DNA of 44,773 nucleotides from Oleispira sp963933055 (GCA_963933055.1 CAWVSY010000029.1:1-44773), one strand, 5' to 3'. Positions 9,626 to 18,331 are shown, counted from the stretch's first letter. The notes: generated by a model from the sequence alone, not told the origin. Program-made: numbers and translations.

Positions 9626-9631
9626 TGCAGA

Positions 9632-10309
9632 CTATTTGAACATATCCGCGAAGCTTTCTTCTGGGCCGTCTGAAATTTCTTTCAGAGGCCAGCCACCTTG
9701 TTCTTTCCAGCGATTAACAATGTAGCAAAATAACTCGGCAGTTTTCCAAGTATCGTAGGCCGCTGAGTGCGCTTCTTTATTATCGAAATCAATGTCGGCC
9801 AGCATACAAGACTTCGCTAATACCGTATGTCCAAGTGAAAGAGCACTTAAGCTAGCCGTATCGAAGCTTGAAAACGGGTGGAAAGGATCGCGCTTTATTT
9901 CTGTGCGCTCAATCGCTTCTTTTAAAAAACCGTGATCAAAGTGTGCATTATGACCGACTAAAATTGCACGATTACAGCCGGTTGATTTTACTTCTTTACG
10001 CACAAATTGAAGCATCTTGGTCATTGCTTCTTCTTCGCTTATGGCTTCGCGCGCGGGATCAAAAGGATCGATGCCGGTAAAATCTAACGCTTCTTTTTCA
10101 AGGTTTGCTCCTTCAAAAGGGATAACGTTGGCATCAATGGCTTCATGTGGATACAGCCAGCCACTTTCGTCCATGCGTAACGTCACCATCGCGATTTCTA
10201 ACAAAGCGTCGGTTTTACTGTTAAAACCACCGGTTTCAACGTCTACAACGACGGGTAAAAATCCGCGGAAGCGTTGTGCCATTAGTGATTTTTCTTTTTT
10301 CTCAGCCAC
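9632..10309 (-). CDS. rnt: Ribonuclease T
   Basis: This 225-residue DEDDh exonuclease trims the 3' ends of tRNA and other stable RNAs and acts on DNA ends. The catalytic motifs are VVDVETGG (Asp23, Glu25), GHNAHFDHGFL, and AHSAAYDTWKTAELF carrying the His and final Asp. I keep the GTG start at 10309 because AGGA (10320-10317 on the minus strand) lies 7 bases upstream. The internal ATG at 10282 has no ribosome-binding site. pyrC lies immediately upstream on the same strand, 85 bases away. Confidence 0.95.
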   Translation of the reverse strand: MAEKKEKSLMAQRFRGFLPVVVDVETGGFNSKTDALLEIAMVTLRMDESGWLYPHEAIDANVIPFEGANLEKEALDFTGIDPFDPAREAISEEEAMTKMLQFVRKEVKSTGCNRAILVGHNAHFDHGFLKEAIERTEIKRDPFHPFSSFDTASLSALSLGHTVLAKSCMLADIDFDNKEAHSAAYDTWKTAELFCYIVNRWKEQGGWPLKEISDGPEESFADMFK

Positions 10310-10394
10310 TGAGTATTCCTTAAACGATTGTTCGCACGATTAGCGATTAGATCTTCTATTACTAGGTTTTATTGCTAGTTTTATCAGGTTCGAT

Positions 10395-11432
10395 TTATTT
10401 TTCAACCTGCCAGCGAATAACTTCACCCGCTTTAATTGGAACGATGACATCACCCGCGAACTTCATCTCGCTGGGAACGGTCCAGTCTTTTCTATTAAGG
10501 GTAATGGTATCGGTATTTCTGGGTAAGTTATAGAAGTCTGCGCCAAAGTGACTAGCAAATCCTTCTAACTTATCGAGCGCACCTAAATCTTCAAAAATTT
10601 CTGCATACAATTCGATCGCTGCAAAAGCACTGAAACAACCGGCACAACCACAAGCAGATTCTTTAGCGCCTTTGGCGTGAGGTGCCGAGTCGGTGCCTAG
10701 GAAGAATTTAGGGTTGCCGCTAATCGCGACTTCTTGCAATTTTTGCTGGTGGATATTGCGTTTTAAAATAGGCAAACAATAGAAGTGAGGCTTAATACCA
10801 CCCACTAACATGTGGTTACGGTTGTACGCTAGGTGTTGAACAGTAATGGTTGCTGCAACATTAGGGCCCGCTTGTTCAACAAACTCAGCCGCTTCTTTGG
10901 TGGTGATGTGTTCAAATACGATTTTTAGATCGGGATGACGTGCGAGCGTAGGCTTCATTACTTCATCAATGAAACGCTTTTCACGATCAAAAACATCAAT
11001 ATCATCATGGGTAACTTCACCATGAATCAAAAGTGGCATTTCGTTTTCAGCCAGCGCGACTAAAACAGGGTCTAGCTTCTCTAAATCGGTCACGCCTGAA
11101 TCTGAGTTTGTCGTTGCACCAGCAGGGTAAAGCTTAGCGGCAACGATGCTCTTGCTCAGTTTTGCAGCATGAATCATTTCAGGTGTGGTTTTATCCGTTA
11201 GATAAAGCACCATTAATGGGTCAAAGTGACTGCCTTCAGGACGTTGAGCTAATATGCGCTGACGATATTCTAGTGCTTGACGCGCATACATAACAGGAGG
11301 CTGTAAGTTAGGCATGATGATCGCACGGCCCATATAAGCTGCCGTTGCGGGTACGGTGTACTCTAACGCTTCACCATCACGCAGGTGTAAGTGCCAATCA
11401 TCAGGACGGGTGATGGTGAGTTGTTGTGTCAT
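10395..11432 (-). CDS. pyrC: Dihydroorotase, class II
   Basis: The 345-residue enzyme cyclises N-carbamoyl-aspartate to dihydroorotate in pyrimidine synthesis. Metal-binding DWHLHLRDG is at the N-terminus. KLYPAGATTNSDSGV carries the carbamylated lysine, LLIHGEV and FEHITT supply histidines, and LGTDSAPH supplies the aspartate. Length is typical for the short class II form. It precedes rnt on the minus strand and diverges from motY, the arrangement I recall from Pseudomonas. Confidence 0.96.
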   Translation of the reverse strand: MTQQLTITRPDDWHLHLRDGEALEYTVPATAAYMGRAIIMPNLQPPVMYARQALEYRQRILAQRPEGSHFDPLMVLYLTDKTTPEMIHAAKLSKSIVAAKLYPAGATTNSDSGVTDLEKLDPVLVALAENEMPLLIHGEVTHDDIDVFDREKRFIDEVMKPTLARHPDLKIVFEHITTKEAAEFVEQAGPNVAATITVQHLAYNRNHMLVGGIKPHFYCLPILKRNIHQQKLQEVAISGNPKFFLGTDSAPHAKGAKESACGCAGCFSAFAAIELYAEIFEDLGALDKLEGFASHFGADFYNLPRNTDTITLNRKDWTVPSEMKFAGDVIVPIKAGEVIRWQVEK

Positions 11433-11478
11433 GTATAAAACCTTAACTAAACTTCTAAATAGATTGCGCTATTGTACC

Positions 11479-11505
11479 TCAACTTTATAAAAGTTTGGCC
11501 GATAA
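11479..11505 (+). promoter_or_regulatory. Sigma-28 (FliA) promoter of motY
   Basis: GCCGATAA (11498-11505) is an exact match to the FliA -10 consensus. TCAACTTT (11479-11486) matches the -35 consensus TAAAGTTT at 6 of 8 positions with the standard 11-base spacer. It points at motY, whose ATG is 47 bases downstream. Confidence 0.8.
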
Positions 11506-11551
11506 CATACTGAGTTTTACTTTTTTTGGTGATTAATTGAGATGTTTATTT

Positions 11552-12496
11552 ATGCACCACGATAGACCGAAGTGGCTAAGTAAGCGCTTTTTGAGCCTAG
11601 TAGCTGGATTATTCTTTACTCTCATTCATAGCGTGAGTATGGCGCTGGAATATGGCAGTGGTATTGCGAATACTCAGTGGAAACTTTCTGGCTCTATTTT
11701 TGAGTGTCGATTTGAGCAGGTATTACCAGAATATGGCAATGGAGTTTTTTATCATCAATCGGGTGAGGATATTGTTTTTCGTTTAGAAACACGTAAAAAC
11801 ATGATGAAAGTAGGTAAAGCGGGTGTGTCTATTACGCCAGCACCTTGGCACCCAAGTAAGAAGTCCGAGCATCTAGGTTATGTTGACTTGTTGCCAGAAA
11901 GTCCTAATTTGGAATTAGATCCAGAGCGCAGTAATCAATTTCTTCATGCTTTGATAGAAGGCAAGCAGCCGGTGATTACGCGTAGAACCTACTATGACAA
12001 TAATAAATTCATCAAAATTCATTTGTCGGCGATTCACTTTAAAGATTTTTATCACGACTACCTAAAATGTGTTGATCAGCTTTTGCCGATGAATTTCTCT
12101 CAGGTTGCGCGATCAAAGGTGCTCTTTGGCGGGGGGAAAGAAGGGTTAAGCCCAAAAGATGAGGATATGCTGAATCGCATTATTTTCTATATTCAAAATG
12201 ACCCCCGAGTATTTGCTCTGTATATTGATGGCCACTCGGATAACGTTGGCCGCCGTTATGATAATCGTCAGCTATCAAAGCGCCGTGCTGAATCAATAGA
12301 GCGTTATTTCATAAAAAAAGGCATTGATCCAGACATGATTACCCTCCGTTTTCATGGTCATCGCTATCCTATTGCCAGTAATAAAACGGCGAGTGGGCGG
12401 GCCAAGAATCGCCGTGTAACGATTCGCCTTGAACAGCGAGAAGATATGTCTATCCCCCCCGAACTGCAGTTTGTCTTGCCTAGCGATACGCCTTAG
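11552..12496 (+). CDS. motY: Sodium-type flagellar motor protein MotY
   Basis: The 314-residue exported protein starts with a signal peptide (hydrophobic LSLVAGLFFTLIHSVSMALE). The N-terminal MotY domain (YGSGIANTQWKLSGSIFECR) follows, then a C-terminal OmpA-like peptidoglycan-binding domain (ALYIDGHSDNVGRRYDNRQL, RRAESIERYF, RAKNRRVTIRLE). MotY forms the T ring that anchors the stator around the flagellar motor. I start it at ATG 11552 rather than the in-frame TTG 11537. The FliA promoter upstream and its place between pyrC and argG, as in Pseudomonas, support the call. Confidence 0.9.
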   Translation: MHHDRPKWLSKRFLSLVAGLFFTLIHSVSMALEYGSGIANTQWKLSGSIFECRFEQVLPEYGNGVFYHQSGEDIVFRLETRKNMMKVGKAGVSITPAPWHPSKKSEHLGYVDLLPESPNLELDPERSNQFLHALIEGKQPVITRRTYYDNNKFIKIHLSAIHFKDFYHDYLKCVDQLLPMNFSQVARSKVLFGGGKEGLSPKDEDMLNRIIFYIQNDPRVFALYIDGHSDNVGRRYDNRQLSKRRAESIERYFIKKGIDPDMITLRFHGHRYPIASNKTASGRAKNRRVTIRLEQREDMSIPPELQFVLPSDTP

Positions 12497-12583
12497 TCTT
12501 ACATGCCCTCTAGCCTTAATAGGGGGTTTATAGTAGAATTTGCGCCCTAAAATTTTTATTTTCATACTCCCAAATTCAATCCC

Positions 12584-12600
12584 CAACTCAATATGAGTTG
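12584..12600. repeat. Short palindrome just upstream of argG
   Basis: CAACTCA-ATA-TGAGTTG is a perfect 7-base inverted repeat ending 8 bases before the GAGAG ribosome-binding site of argG. It could be an operator or a 5' leader hairpin. It does not match the arginine-repressor box well. Confidence 0.35.
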
Positions 12601-12619
12601 TAATAACGAGAGCATGCAT

Positions 12620-13843
12620 ATGTCTGACATCAAAAAAGTGGTGTTGGCGTACTCCGGTGGTCTGGATACGTCGGTAATTGTTAAATGGCTTCAAGAAGAA
12701 TATAACTGCGAAGTTGTAACCTTCACTGCTGACCTTGGTCAGGGCGAAGAAGTTGAGCCTGCGCGTGCTAAAGCTGAAGCGTTAGGTATCAAAGAAATCT
12801 ACATTGACGATTTGCGTGAAGAATATGCACGTGACTTCGTTTTCCCAATGTTCCGTGCGAATACGATCTATGAAGGTGAATATCTTCTAGGTACGTCGAT
12901 TGCTCGTCCATTAATCGCTAAGCGCTTGATCGAAATCGCTAACGAAACGGGCGCAGATGCTATTTCTCACGGCGCTACCGGTAAAGGTAACGACCAAGTA
13001 CGCTTTGAGCTAGGCGCTTATGCACTTAAGCCTGGCGTTAAAGTGATCGCACCTTGGCGTGAGTGGGACTTAACGTCTCGTGAAACCTTGATGGCTTATT
13101 GTGCTGAGCACGGCATTGAAGTTGAAAACAAAAAAGGCAAGAAGTCTCCTTATTCTATGGATGCTAACTTGCTACACATCTCTTACGAAGGTGACATTCT
13201 AGAAGATCCTTGGAATGAACCTGAAGAAGATATGTGGTTGTGGACCAAGTCTCCAGAAAATGCACCAGACAAGCCTACTTATGTAACGCTTACGTTTAAA
13301 AATGGTGACGTTGTTGCAATCGACGGTGTTGATAAGACCCCTGCGACGGTAATGGAAGAGCTAAATAAGGTTGCTGGCGAGAACGGTATTGGCCGTGTAG
13401 ATATCGTAGAAAACCGCTATGTGGGCATGAAAGCTCGTGGTTGTTACGAAACTCCAGCCGGTACTGTGTTATTGAAAGCGCACAGAGCCATCGAGTCTAT
13501 TACTTTAGACCGTGAAGCGGCTCACCTTAAAGATGAGTTGATGCCTAAGTACGCTAACCTTATCTATAACGGATACTGGTGGTCTCCTGAGCGTGAAATG
13601 CTACAAGCGGCGATTGATAATACCCAGACGGTTGTAAACGGTGATGTTCGCCTTAAGCTTTATAAAGGTAATGTGATTGTTGTTGGTCGTCAGTCTGAAG
13701 ATAGCTTGTTTGACGAAGCGATTGCAACGTTTGAAGACGATGCTGGCGCTTACGATCAGAAAGACGCTGCGGGCTTCATTAAGTTGAATGCTTTGCGTCT
13801 GCGTACGGCTGCTAAGAAAGGTCGTAATCCTTTAGGTGAATAA
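12620..13843 (+). CDS. argG: Argininosuccinate synthase
   Basis: The 407-residue enzyme joins citrulline and aspartate with ATP in arginine synthesis. The ATP-binding AYSGGLDTS, FTADLGQGEE, GTSIARPLIAK, SHGATGKGNDQVRFE and the SPYSMDANLLHIS segment are all present. ATG 12620 is chosen over ATG 12593 because GAGAG (12608-12612) is 7 bases before it and MSDIKKVVLAYSGG is the usual N-terminus. A strong terminator follows. Confidence 0.97.
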   Translation: MSDIKKVVLAYSGGLDTSVIVKWLQEEYNCEVVTFTADLGQGEEVEPARAKAEALGIKEIYIDDLREEYARDFVFPMFRANTIYEGEYLLGTSIARPLIAKRLIEIANETGADAISHGATGKGNDQVRFELGAYALKPGVKVIAPWREWDLTSRETLMAYCAEHGIEVENKKGKKSPYSMDANLLHISYEGDILEDPWNEPEEDMWLWTKSPENAPDKPTYVTLTFKNGDVVAIDGVDKTPATVMEELNKVAGENGIGRVDIVENRYVGMKARGCYETPAGTVLLKAHRAIESITLDREAAHLKDELMPKYANLIYNGYWWSPEREMLQAAIDNTQTVVNGDVRLKLYKGNVIVVGRQSEDSLFDEAIATFEDDAGAYDQKDAAGFIKLNALRLRTAAKKGRNPLGE

Positions 13844-13886
13844 AGGTTTTAGGTAAGTGATTATCTAAAGATACGAGCTTTAAAAG

Positions 13887-13920
13887 AAACCGCCTCATAG
13901 CAATATGAGGCGGTTTTTTT
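13887..13920 (+). terminator. Terminator after argG, probably bidirectional
   Basis: AAACCGCCTCATA (13887-13899) pairs over 13 bases with 13904-13916 around a GCAA (GNRA) loop, followed by T. The opposite strand also ends in a T-rich stretch, so it can serve the convergent DUF3010 gene. Confidence 0.93.
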
Positions 13921-13930
13921 ATATAAGAAC

Positions 13931-14377
13931 CTAGCCAGCGCCATATAAAGAGTCTTGCATATGCAGGCAGGCATAAGCTGTGATGAAGGCTTGTTCTTGG
14001 AACTGCTTCAATTTGGTTTGCTTATATTCCATCAAAATTGGCGTGTGCTTCAATTGTTCTTTAATACGACTACCAGCTACTAGCTCAACGTTGATGCCTT
14101 CAATTAGCTGAATGGCGGTTTCTAGTTTGAAACCTACTGCGCCGCCTGCGAACTTGCCTTTCATTGGGCGTTCACGAATCACGACTTTCTCTACTTTATA
14201 ATCCGTTACTAGCTGCAAAAATTGACGCTGAAACCAGCGCATATTCTCGGTATCTTGAGTATTGGTGATGGTGATTTTGCGTTGACGCACTTCTGGGATG
14301 TCTAATAAGCCCATGTTTTTAGACATGATGCAGAAAATGGCGTCATCGCCTTTTAATTCAACGGCACAAATACGCAT
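13931..14377 (-). CDS. DUF3010 family protein
   Basis: This 148-residue protein resembles the DUF3010 family known from Vibrio, Shewanella and relatives, whose function is undescribed. The sequence MRICAVELKGDDAIFCIM at the start, KVVIRERPMKGKFAGGAVGFKLE in the middle and the acidic/aromatic spacing suggest an RNase H-like fold, which is only inference. ATG 14377 is preferred over the longer form starting at 14413 because GGA lies 7 bases upstream. It converges with argG and diverges from the PAP2 gene. Confidence 0.7.
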   Translation of the reverse strand: MRICAVELKGDDAIFCIMSKNMGLLDIPEVRQRKITITNTQDTENMRWFQRQFLQLVTDYKVEKVVIRERPMKGKFAGGAVGFKLETAIQLIEGINVELVAGSRIKEQLKHTPILMEYKQTKLKQFQEQAFITAYACLHMQDSLYGAG

Positions 14378-14525
14378 AAGGGGTTCCACTAACAAATAAA
14401 TAATTGAGGCCATTATACTCTTTTTTACGCGCCACTGTATTGCTGTTTATGTGCGTCTCAAGCATCATGGCGGCACTTTATGTACGTACCGTATTTTAGA
14501 GAGTCTCGAAGGGTAATAGACAGTT

Positions 14526-15233
14526 ATGACATGGTTAAAGACACAGTTTGATATCGTGATGTTTGTCGCATTAGCGATTATTTTCCTTATCTGGCCAGAG
14601 ATTGATCTTTGGATGAGTGGCTTATTTTACAATCCAGAGCAGGGCTTTATATATCGCGATAATGCGGTGGTATTATCTGTTTATGAGCTATTTCGCCATG
14701 CACCTAAATTCGTACTGCCACTTTTATTGATTATGACGGCTCTGAGTTTTATTAAAGGGCGCTTTGGTTTAGGCACCGATCAGCGTAAGTCTTGGGCCTT
14801 TTTGACCTTGGCTTTGTTGATTGGGCCAGGAATTTTGGTGCACCTGGTGGTAAAAGAAAATTGGGACCGTCCACGCCCGCGTTCCGTGCAAGAATTTGGC
14901 GGTCACAAGGACTTCATTCCGGCATTTATTCCCGCGGCAATGATTAAAGATCAGCCGGGAAATAATAAGTCGTTTGTCAGTGGTCATGCGGCGATGGGGT
15001 TTTATTTAATGGTTTTAGCGTGGGTATTTCGTCGTCGTAGCTGGTTTTATGCCGGGTTAGCCATAGGCTTTGTCGTGAGTTTTGGGCGATTGGTGCAGGG
15101 TGGCCATTTTGCCAGTGATCTCATTTTTGCAGGCTTTTTATGCTATTTCAGTTATCGCTTATTAGCGTATTGGATATTGGGTTATAGCCGAATTCTTCCT
15201 GTGGATGTTGATGGTCGAGGTGAAGCAGCATGA
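14526..15233 (+). CDS. PAP2-family membrane phosphatase
   Basis: The 235-residue protein has about six membrane segments and the three PAP2 phosphatase motifs in order: KENWDRPRPR, SFVSGHAAMGF and GRLVQGGHFASD. The family removes phosphate from lipid substrates such as undecaprenyl pyrophosphate, phosphatidyl-glycerophosphate or lipid A at the outer face of the inner membrane. The spacing resembles LpxE/lipid A phosphatases, but the substrate cannot be assigned. Its stop overlaps the start of the next gene (ATGA), so the two are co-translated. Confidence 0.85.
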   Translation: MTWLKTQFDIVMFVALAIIFLIWPEIDLWMSGLFYNPEQGFIYRDNAVVLSVYELFRHAPKFVLPLLLIMTALSFIKGRFGLGTDQRKSWAFLTLALLIGPGILVHLVVKENWDRPRPRSVQEFGGHKDFIPAFIPAAMIKDQPGNNKSFVSGHAAMGFYLMVLAWVFRRRSWFYAGLAIGFVVSFGRLVQGGHFASDLIFAGFLCYFSYRLLAYWILGYSRILPVDVDGRGEAA

Positions 15234-16141
15234 TAAGCCCAATTCAATACATTGATAAACCAGATGATCTTGTTGAAACTCAGCGATTGTTTCATGGCCG
15301 TGGTCATGCTTATTCTGGTTTGGAGCATGTCAATGTCGATTGGATTGCTCCTGCAATTATTGTCACCTTGTATGCAGAGGTTGAGCGAGATTGGTTAGAG
15401 CGCTTATGTGTAGAATTATCTGAGTTATTTCCTGAGTGTGAAAACGTGCAAGTTCAGTATCGTTGTCGCCCAAGAGCTCCGTTTGAGCAAATGAAAGGTG
15501 AGCTGGTTGAGGATAAGCCATTAAGTGAATTGGTCGCCATTGAAAATGGCCTCAAATATCACATCAGCTTAGGTCGTGCGCAAAACACCGGTTTGTTTTT
15601 AGATATTGCTAATGGTCGTTCTTGGGTAAAAGAGAACAGCAAAGACAAAAATGTATTGAATCTATTCTCGTATACCTGTGGCTTTTCAGTCGCCGCGATA
15701 GCGGGTGGTGCAGAGCGGGTCGTTAACATCGATATGGCGAAAGGCGCTTTGTCGACAGGGCGTGAAAATCATCGTTTAAATGATCATGATATGACCCGTG
15801 TTATTTTTCAGGGTATCGATATTTTTAAGTCGTGGAGTCGAATTAAAAAGTATGGCCCTTATGATATTTTGATTTCTGATCCCCCCAGTTTTCAGAAAGG
15901 CAGTGTCGATATTCAGCGTGATTATTATAAGATCATCAGCCGTATCCCTCAGTTAGTAAAGCCTGGTGGCATATTGATGCTGTGTTTAAACTCTCCAGAC
16001 TTAGATGATGAGTTTCTTAAGCAGCAAGTGATTGAGCATTGTCCAGATTGCAAGATGATTGGAAAAATAGAAAACCCTGACGTCTTCAAAGAAGCTCAGC
16101 AGGGTAAGGGCTTGAAGGTTTATTTGTATCAATATCTTTAA
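15230..16141 (+). CDS. Class I SAM-dependent methyltransferase, RlmK/RlmI C-terminal type
   Basis: The 303-residue protein has a Rossmann methyltransferase domain with VLNLFSYTCGFSVAAIAGGAERVVNIDMAKGAL (SAM motifs I and II) and DILISDPPSFQKG (motif IV, the NPPY-like position). That arrangement matches the C-terminal methyltransferase of 23S rRNA m7G2069/m5C enzymes (PF10672). The PUA domain of RlmI is missing. The target is probably rRNA but unproven. It overlaps the PAP2 gene by four bases. Confidence 0.8.
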   Translation: MISPIQYIDKPDDLVETQRLFHGRGHAYSGLEHVNVDWIAPAIIVTLYAEVERDWLERLCVELSELFPECENVQVQYRCRPRAPFEQMKGELVEDKPLSELVAIENGLKYHISLGRAQNTGLFLDIANGRSWVKENSKDKNVLNLFSYTCGFSVAAIAGGAERVVNIDMAKGALSTGRENHRLNDHDMTRVIFQGIDIFKSWSRIKKYGPYDILISDPPSFQKGSVDIQRDYYKIISRIPQLVKPGGILMLCLNSPDLDDEFLKQQVIEHCPDCKMIGKIENPDVFKEAQQGKGLKVYLYQYL

Positions 16142-16262
16142 ATTAAAGCCTTTATGGGATGCTATTAATTTATGTCTTTAATCATGTTTGTAATAAATAT
16201 TATTAGGAATAAGTCACATTTTTAATACTTGCGATAAAAGCGGCGGCGGTTGAAGGTGTGTT

Positions 16263-16336
16263 CATGTAAATACATGCTATATTTAACATTCAATCTGTAA
16301 ACTTTATAATCGTTCAGTAAATAGGCAAATACATGC
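16263..16336. promoter_or_regulatory. Two AAATACATGC motifs before the cyclic-nucleotide-binding gene
   Basis: CATGTA-AA-TACATG (16263-16276) is a perfect 6+6 inverted repeat. AAATACATGC at 16268-16277 recurs at 16327-16336, where it includes the start codon of the next gene. The 13-mer at 16265-16277 is also found at 62-74 before the oxoprolinase gene. Confidence 0.4.
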
Positions 16337-16959
16337 AACGTGTAACGAAAGAAGCGTATCCGTTAGATTCACTACAGCGTATTTTAAACGGCGTCACCTT
16401 CTTTAAAGAGTTAATTCAACGTGACGAATCTCAATTTGAGATTCTGATGAGTATTGCTCAAATTGTTACGGCCGAGCCTAATGAAGTTATTATTAAAAAA
16501 GGAGATTGCAGTGATAGCCTGTATTTTCTTTTACGTGGTCAGTTATCCGTGGTGAGCGGCGAGCAAGACGATAAGGTTCTTAATGAAATCAATGCCGGTG
16601 AAATTTTTGGTGTGATGTCGATGTTATTAGCTGAGCCGCGTTCAGCTTCTGTAAAAAGTAATAATAAACCTGTGTTACTCGCAGGTATCGATTTTAATCA
16701 TTTCAGTGACATTGAAGATTTTTCATTTTTTAGCCGTGAAACAAAACTGACCTTTTATCGCATGGTCGCCAATAATTTACGCTGGACGCTAGAGCGTAAT
16801 AAAATGGAAAATCCTCAGCATCCTTTGATTGGTAACTTGTTTAAAATAAAGCTTTTTACTGGGACTAAGGGTGGTCAAGAAGAGTTGGAAGCCTTGTTTG
16901 AACAAACCCATTCACTGGCAAAATTGGTGAGCGAATGGAATGATTTTTCAGTAGCCTAG
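16333..16959 (+). CDS. Cyclic-nucleotide-binding domain protein without DNA-binding domain
   Basis: The 208-residue protein has one cNMP-binding fold at about residues 35-140 (EVIIKKGDCSDSLYFLLRGQLSVV, EINAGEIFGVMSMLLAEPRSASV). The phosphate-binding cassette GEIFGVMSMLLAEPRSA is recognisable. The rest is helical (SFFSRETKLTFYRMVANNLRWTLE) and lacks the Crp-type helix-turn-helix. It may sense cAMP or c-di-GMP, or act as a structural cNMP fold; the ligand is unknown. The start codon is part of an AAATACATGC motif, so regulation at this point is possible. No ribosome-binding site is evident: the upstream bases are AATAGGCAAATAC. Confidence 0.75.
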   Translation: MQRVTKEAYPLDSLQRILNGVTFFKELIQRDESQFEILMSIAQIVTAEPNEVIIKKGDCSDSLYFLLRGQLSVVSGEQDDKVLNEINAGEIFGVMSMLLAEPRSASVKSNNKPVLLAGIDFNHFSDIEDFSFFSRETKLTFYRMVANNLRWTLERNKMENPQHPLIGNLFKIKLFTGTKGGQEELEALFEQTHSLAKLVSEWNDFSVA

Positions 16960-17069
16960 ATTTGTTTAAATCTTTAATGCCTAATTCCCCCCTAAATTAT
17001 CAATAAAAAGCACAATTATCTGCTAGAGCCATAGGTATCTGTTTGTTAAAGTATTATTCAATGTTAATA

Positions 17070-17095
17070 CCTAATAATAACGGCCTAATAATAAC
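17070..17095 (+). repeat. Tandem repeat CCTAATAATAAC upstream of the trpB-like gene
   Basis: CCTAATAATAAC occurs at 17070-17081 and again at 17084-17095, a 14-base period, 24 bases before the ATG and just before AGGAGA. It may be an operator in direct-repeat form or a leader element. Confidence 0.5.
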
Positions 17096-17118
17096 AGTTC
17101 AGCTCTAGGAGATTTTTT

Positions 17119-18315
17119 ATGTCTTTAACCGACAATATGCCAGATAACAAAGGCTACTTCGGTGAATACGGTGGTCAAATAGTACCGCCTGAATTAAAAG
17201 CCATCATGGATGAAATTGATGTCGCTTACGAAGAAATTCGTCATACCAAAGAGTTCAAAGAAGAACTAGCTGATCTTTATGCAAAATATGTAGGTCGACC
17301 TAGCCCTATTTTTCACGCTAAACGCTTAACCGAACATGCTGGTGGCGCTCAAATCTATTTAAAGCGTGAAGATTTAAATCATACCGGCGCCCATAAAATT
17401 AACCATTGTTTGGGCGAGGCGCTATTGGCTAAATACATGGGAAAAACCAAGGTTTTAGCGGAAACAGGTGCCGGGCAACATGGTGTGGCACTAGCCAGCG
17501 CCTGTGCGCTAGTGGGCATTCCTTGTGAAATTCATATGGGTGAAATCGACATTGCGAAAGAGCATCCTAATGTCGTAAAAATGAAAATTCTTGGGTGTAA
17601 GCTAGTTTCGGTAAGTCGAGGAACTAAAACTTTAAAAGATGCTGTTGATAGCGCGTTTGATGAATACCTGTTAGACCCTGTTAACTTCTTTTACGCCATT
17701 GGTTCAGTGGTTGGTCCGCACCCGTTTCCTAAAATGGTACGTGATTTTCAAAGTATTATTGGTACAGAGGCACGCCAGCAGTTTCAACAGCAAACCGGTG
17801 CGTTACCCAATAAGGTGATGGCTTGTGTCGGTGGTGGCTCTAATGCCATGGGAATATTTACCGCATTTTTGGATGATGCAGACGTTGAGTTGGTTGGCGT
17901 TGAGCCTGGTGGTCGAGGTTTGGATACTCCGGATCATGCAGCGACAATGTCGCTAGGAACCAAAGGCGCTTTACATGGCTTTGAGTGCTTGATGTTGCAA
18001 GATGCTGAGGGTGAACCTTTACCGGTTTATTCTATTGCTTCGGGTTTGGATTATCCGGGTACAGGGCCTCAGCATTGTCATTTGAAAGACATTGCTCGTG
18101 TGCGTTATGAGGCGATTGATGATGAGGAGTGTTTAGAGGCTTTTATGGTGCTTTCTCGTAAAGAAGGTATTATTCCTGCGTTAGAAAGTGCTCATGCTGT
18201 TGCACAAGCAATGAAAGAAGCGAAAGCGTTATCTTCTGATCAAACGATTCTGGTCAATCTTTCTGGTCGTGGCGATAAAGACGCCGACTTTGTTGCGGAA
18301 AAGCTGGGCCTGTAA
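17119..18315 (+). CDS. Orphan tryptophan-synthase-beta-like PLP enzyme
   Basis: The 398-residue protein is clearly of the TrpB fold. Lys93 in NHTGAHKIN would hold PLP, Glu115 in LAETGAGQHG is the catalytic acid, CVGGGSNAMG binds the phosphate and NLSGRGDKD is the C-terminal cofactor motif. It catalyses beta-replacement on serine if it follows the family. There is no trpA or other trp gene nearby. The segment MGEIDIAKEHPNVVKMKILGC departs from the usual MGAxDxxRQxxNVxRMxLxGA, a region near the alpha-subunit interface. It may therefore work without TrpA or on another acceptor. AGGAGA (17107-17112) is 6 bases before the ATG. Confidence 0.85.
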   Translation: MSLTDNMPDNKGYFGEYGGQIVPPELKAIMDEIDVAYEEIRHTKEFKEELADLYAKYVGRPSPIFHAKRLTEHAGGAQIYLKREDLNHTGAHKINHCLGEALLAKYMGKTKVLAETGAGQHGVALASACALVGIPCEIHMGEIDIAKEHPNVVKMKILGCKLVSVSRGTKTLKDAVDSAFDEYLLDPVNFFYAIGSVVGPHPFPKMVRDFQSIIGTEARQQFQQQTGALPNKVMACVGGGSNAMGIFTAFLDDADVELVGVEPGGRGLDTPDHAATMSLGTKGALHGFECLMLQDAEGEPLPVYSIASGLDYPGTGPQHCHLKDIARVRYEAIDDEECLEAFMVLSRKEGIIPALESAHAVAQAMKEAKALSSDQTILVNLSGRGDKDADFVAEKLGL

Positions 18316-18331
18316 TGAGCTAGTTGTCAGT

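Noticed and set aside
12540..12620. Arginine-repressor box before argG
   Set aside because: AT-rich stretches are present but none matches the 18-base ARG box well enough.
12293..12694. 133-residue minus-strand ORF across motY and argG
   Set aside because: It is a shadow of two well-supported genes and resembles no family.
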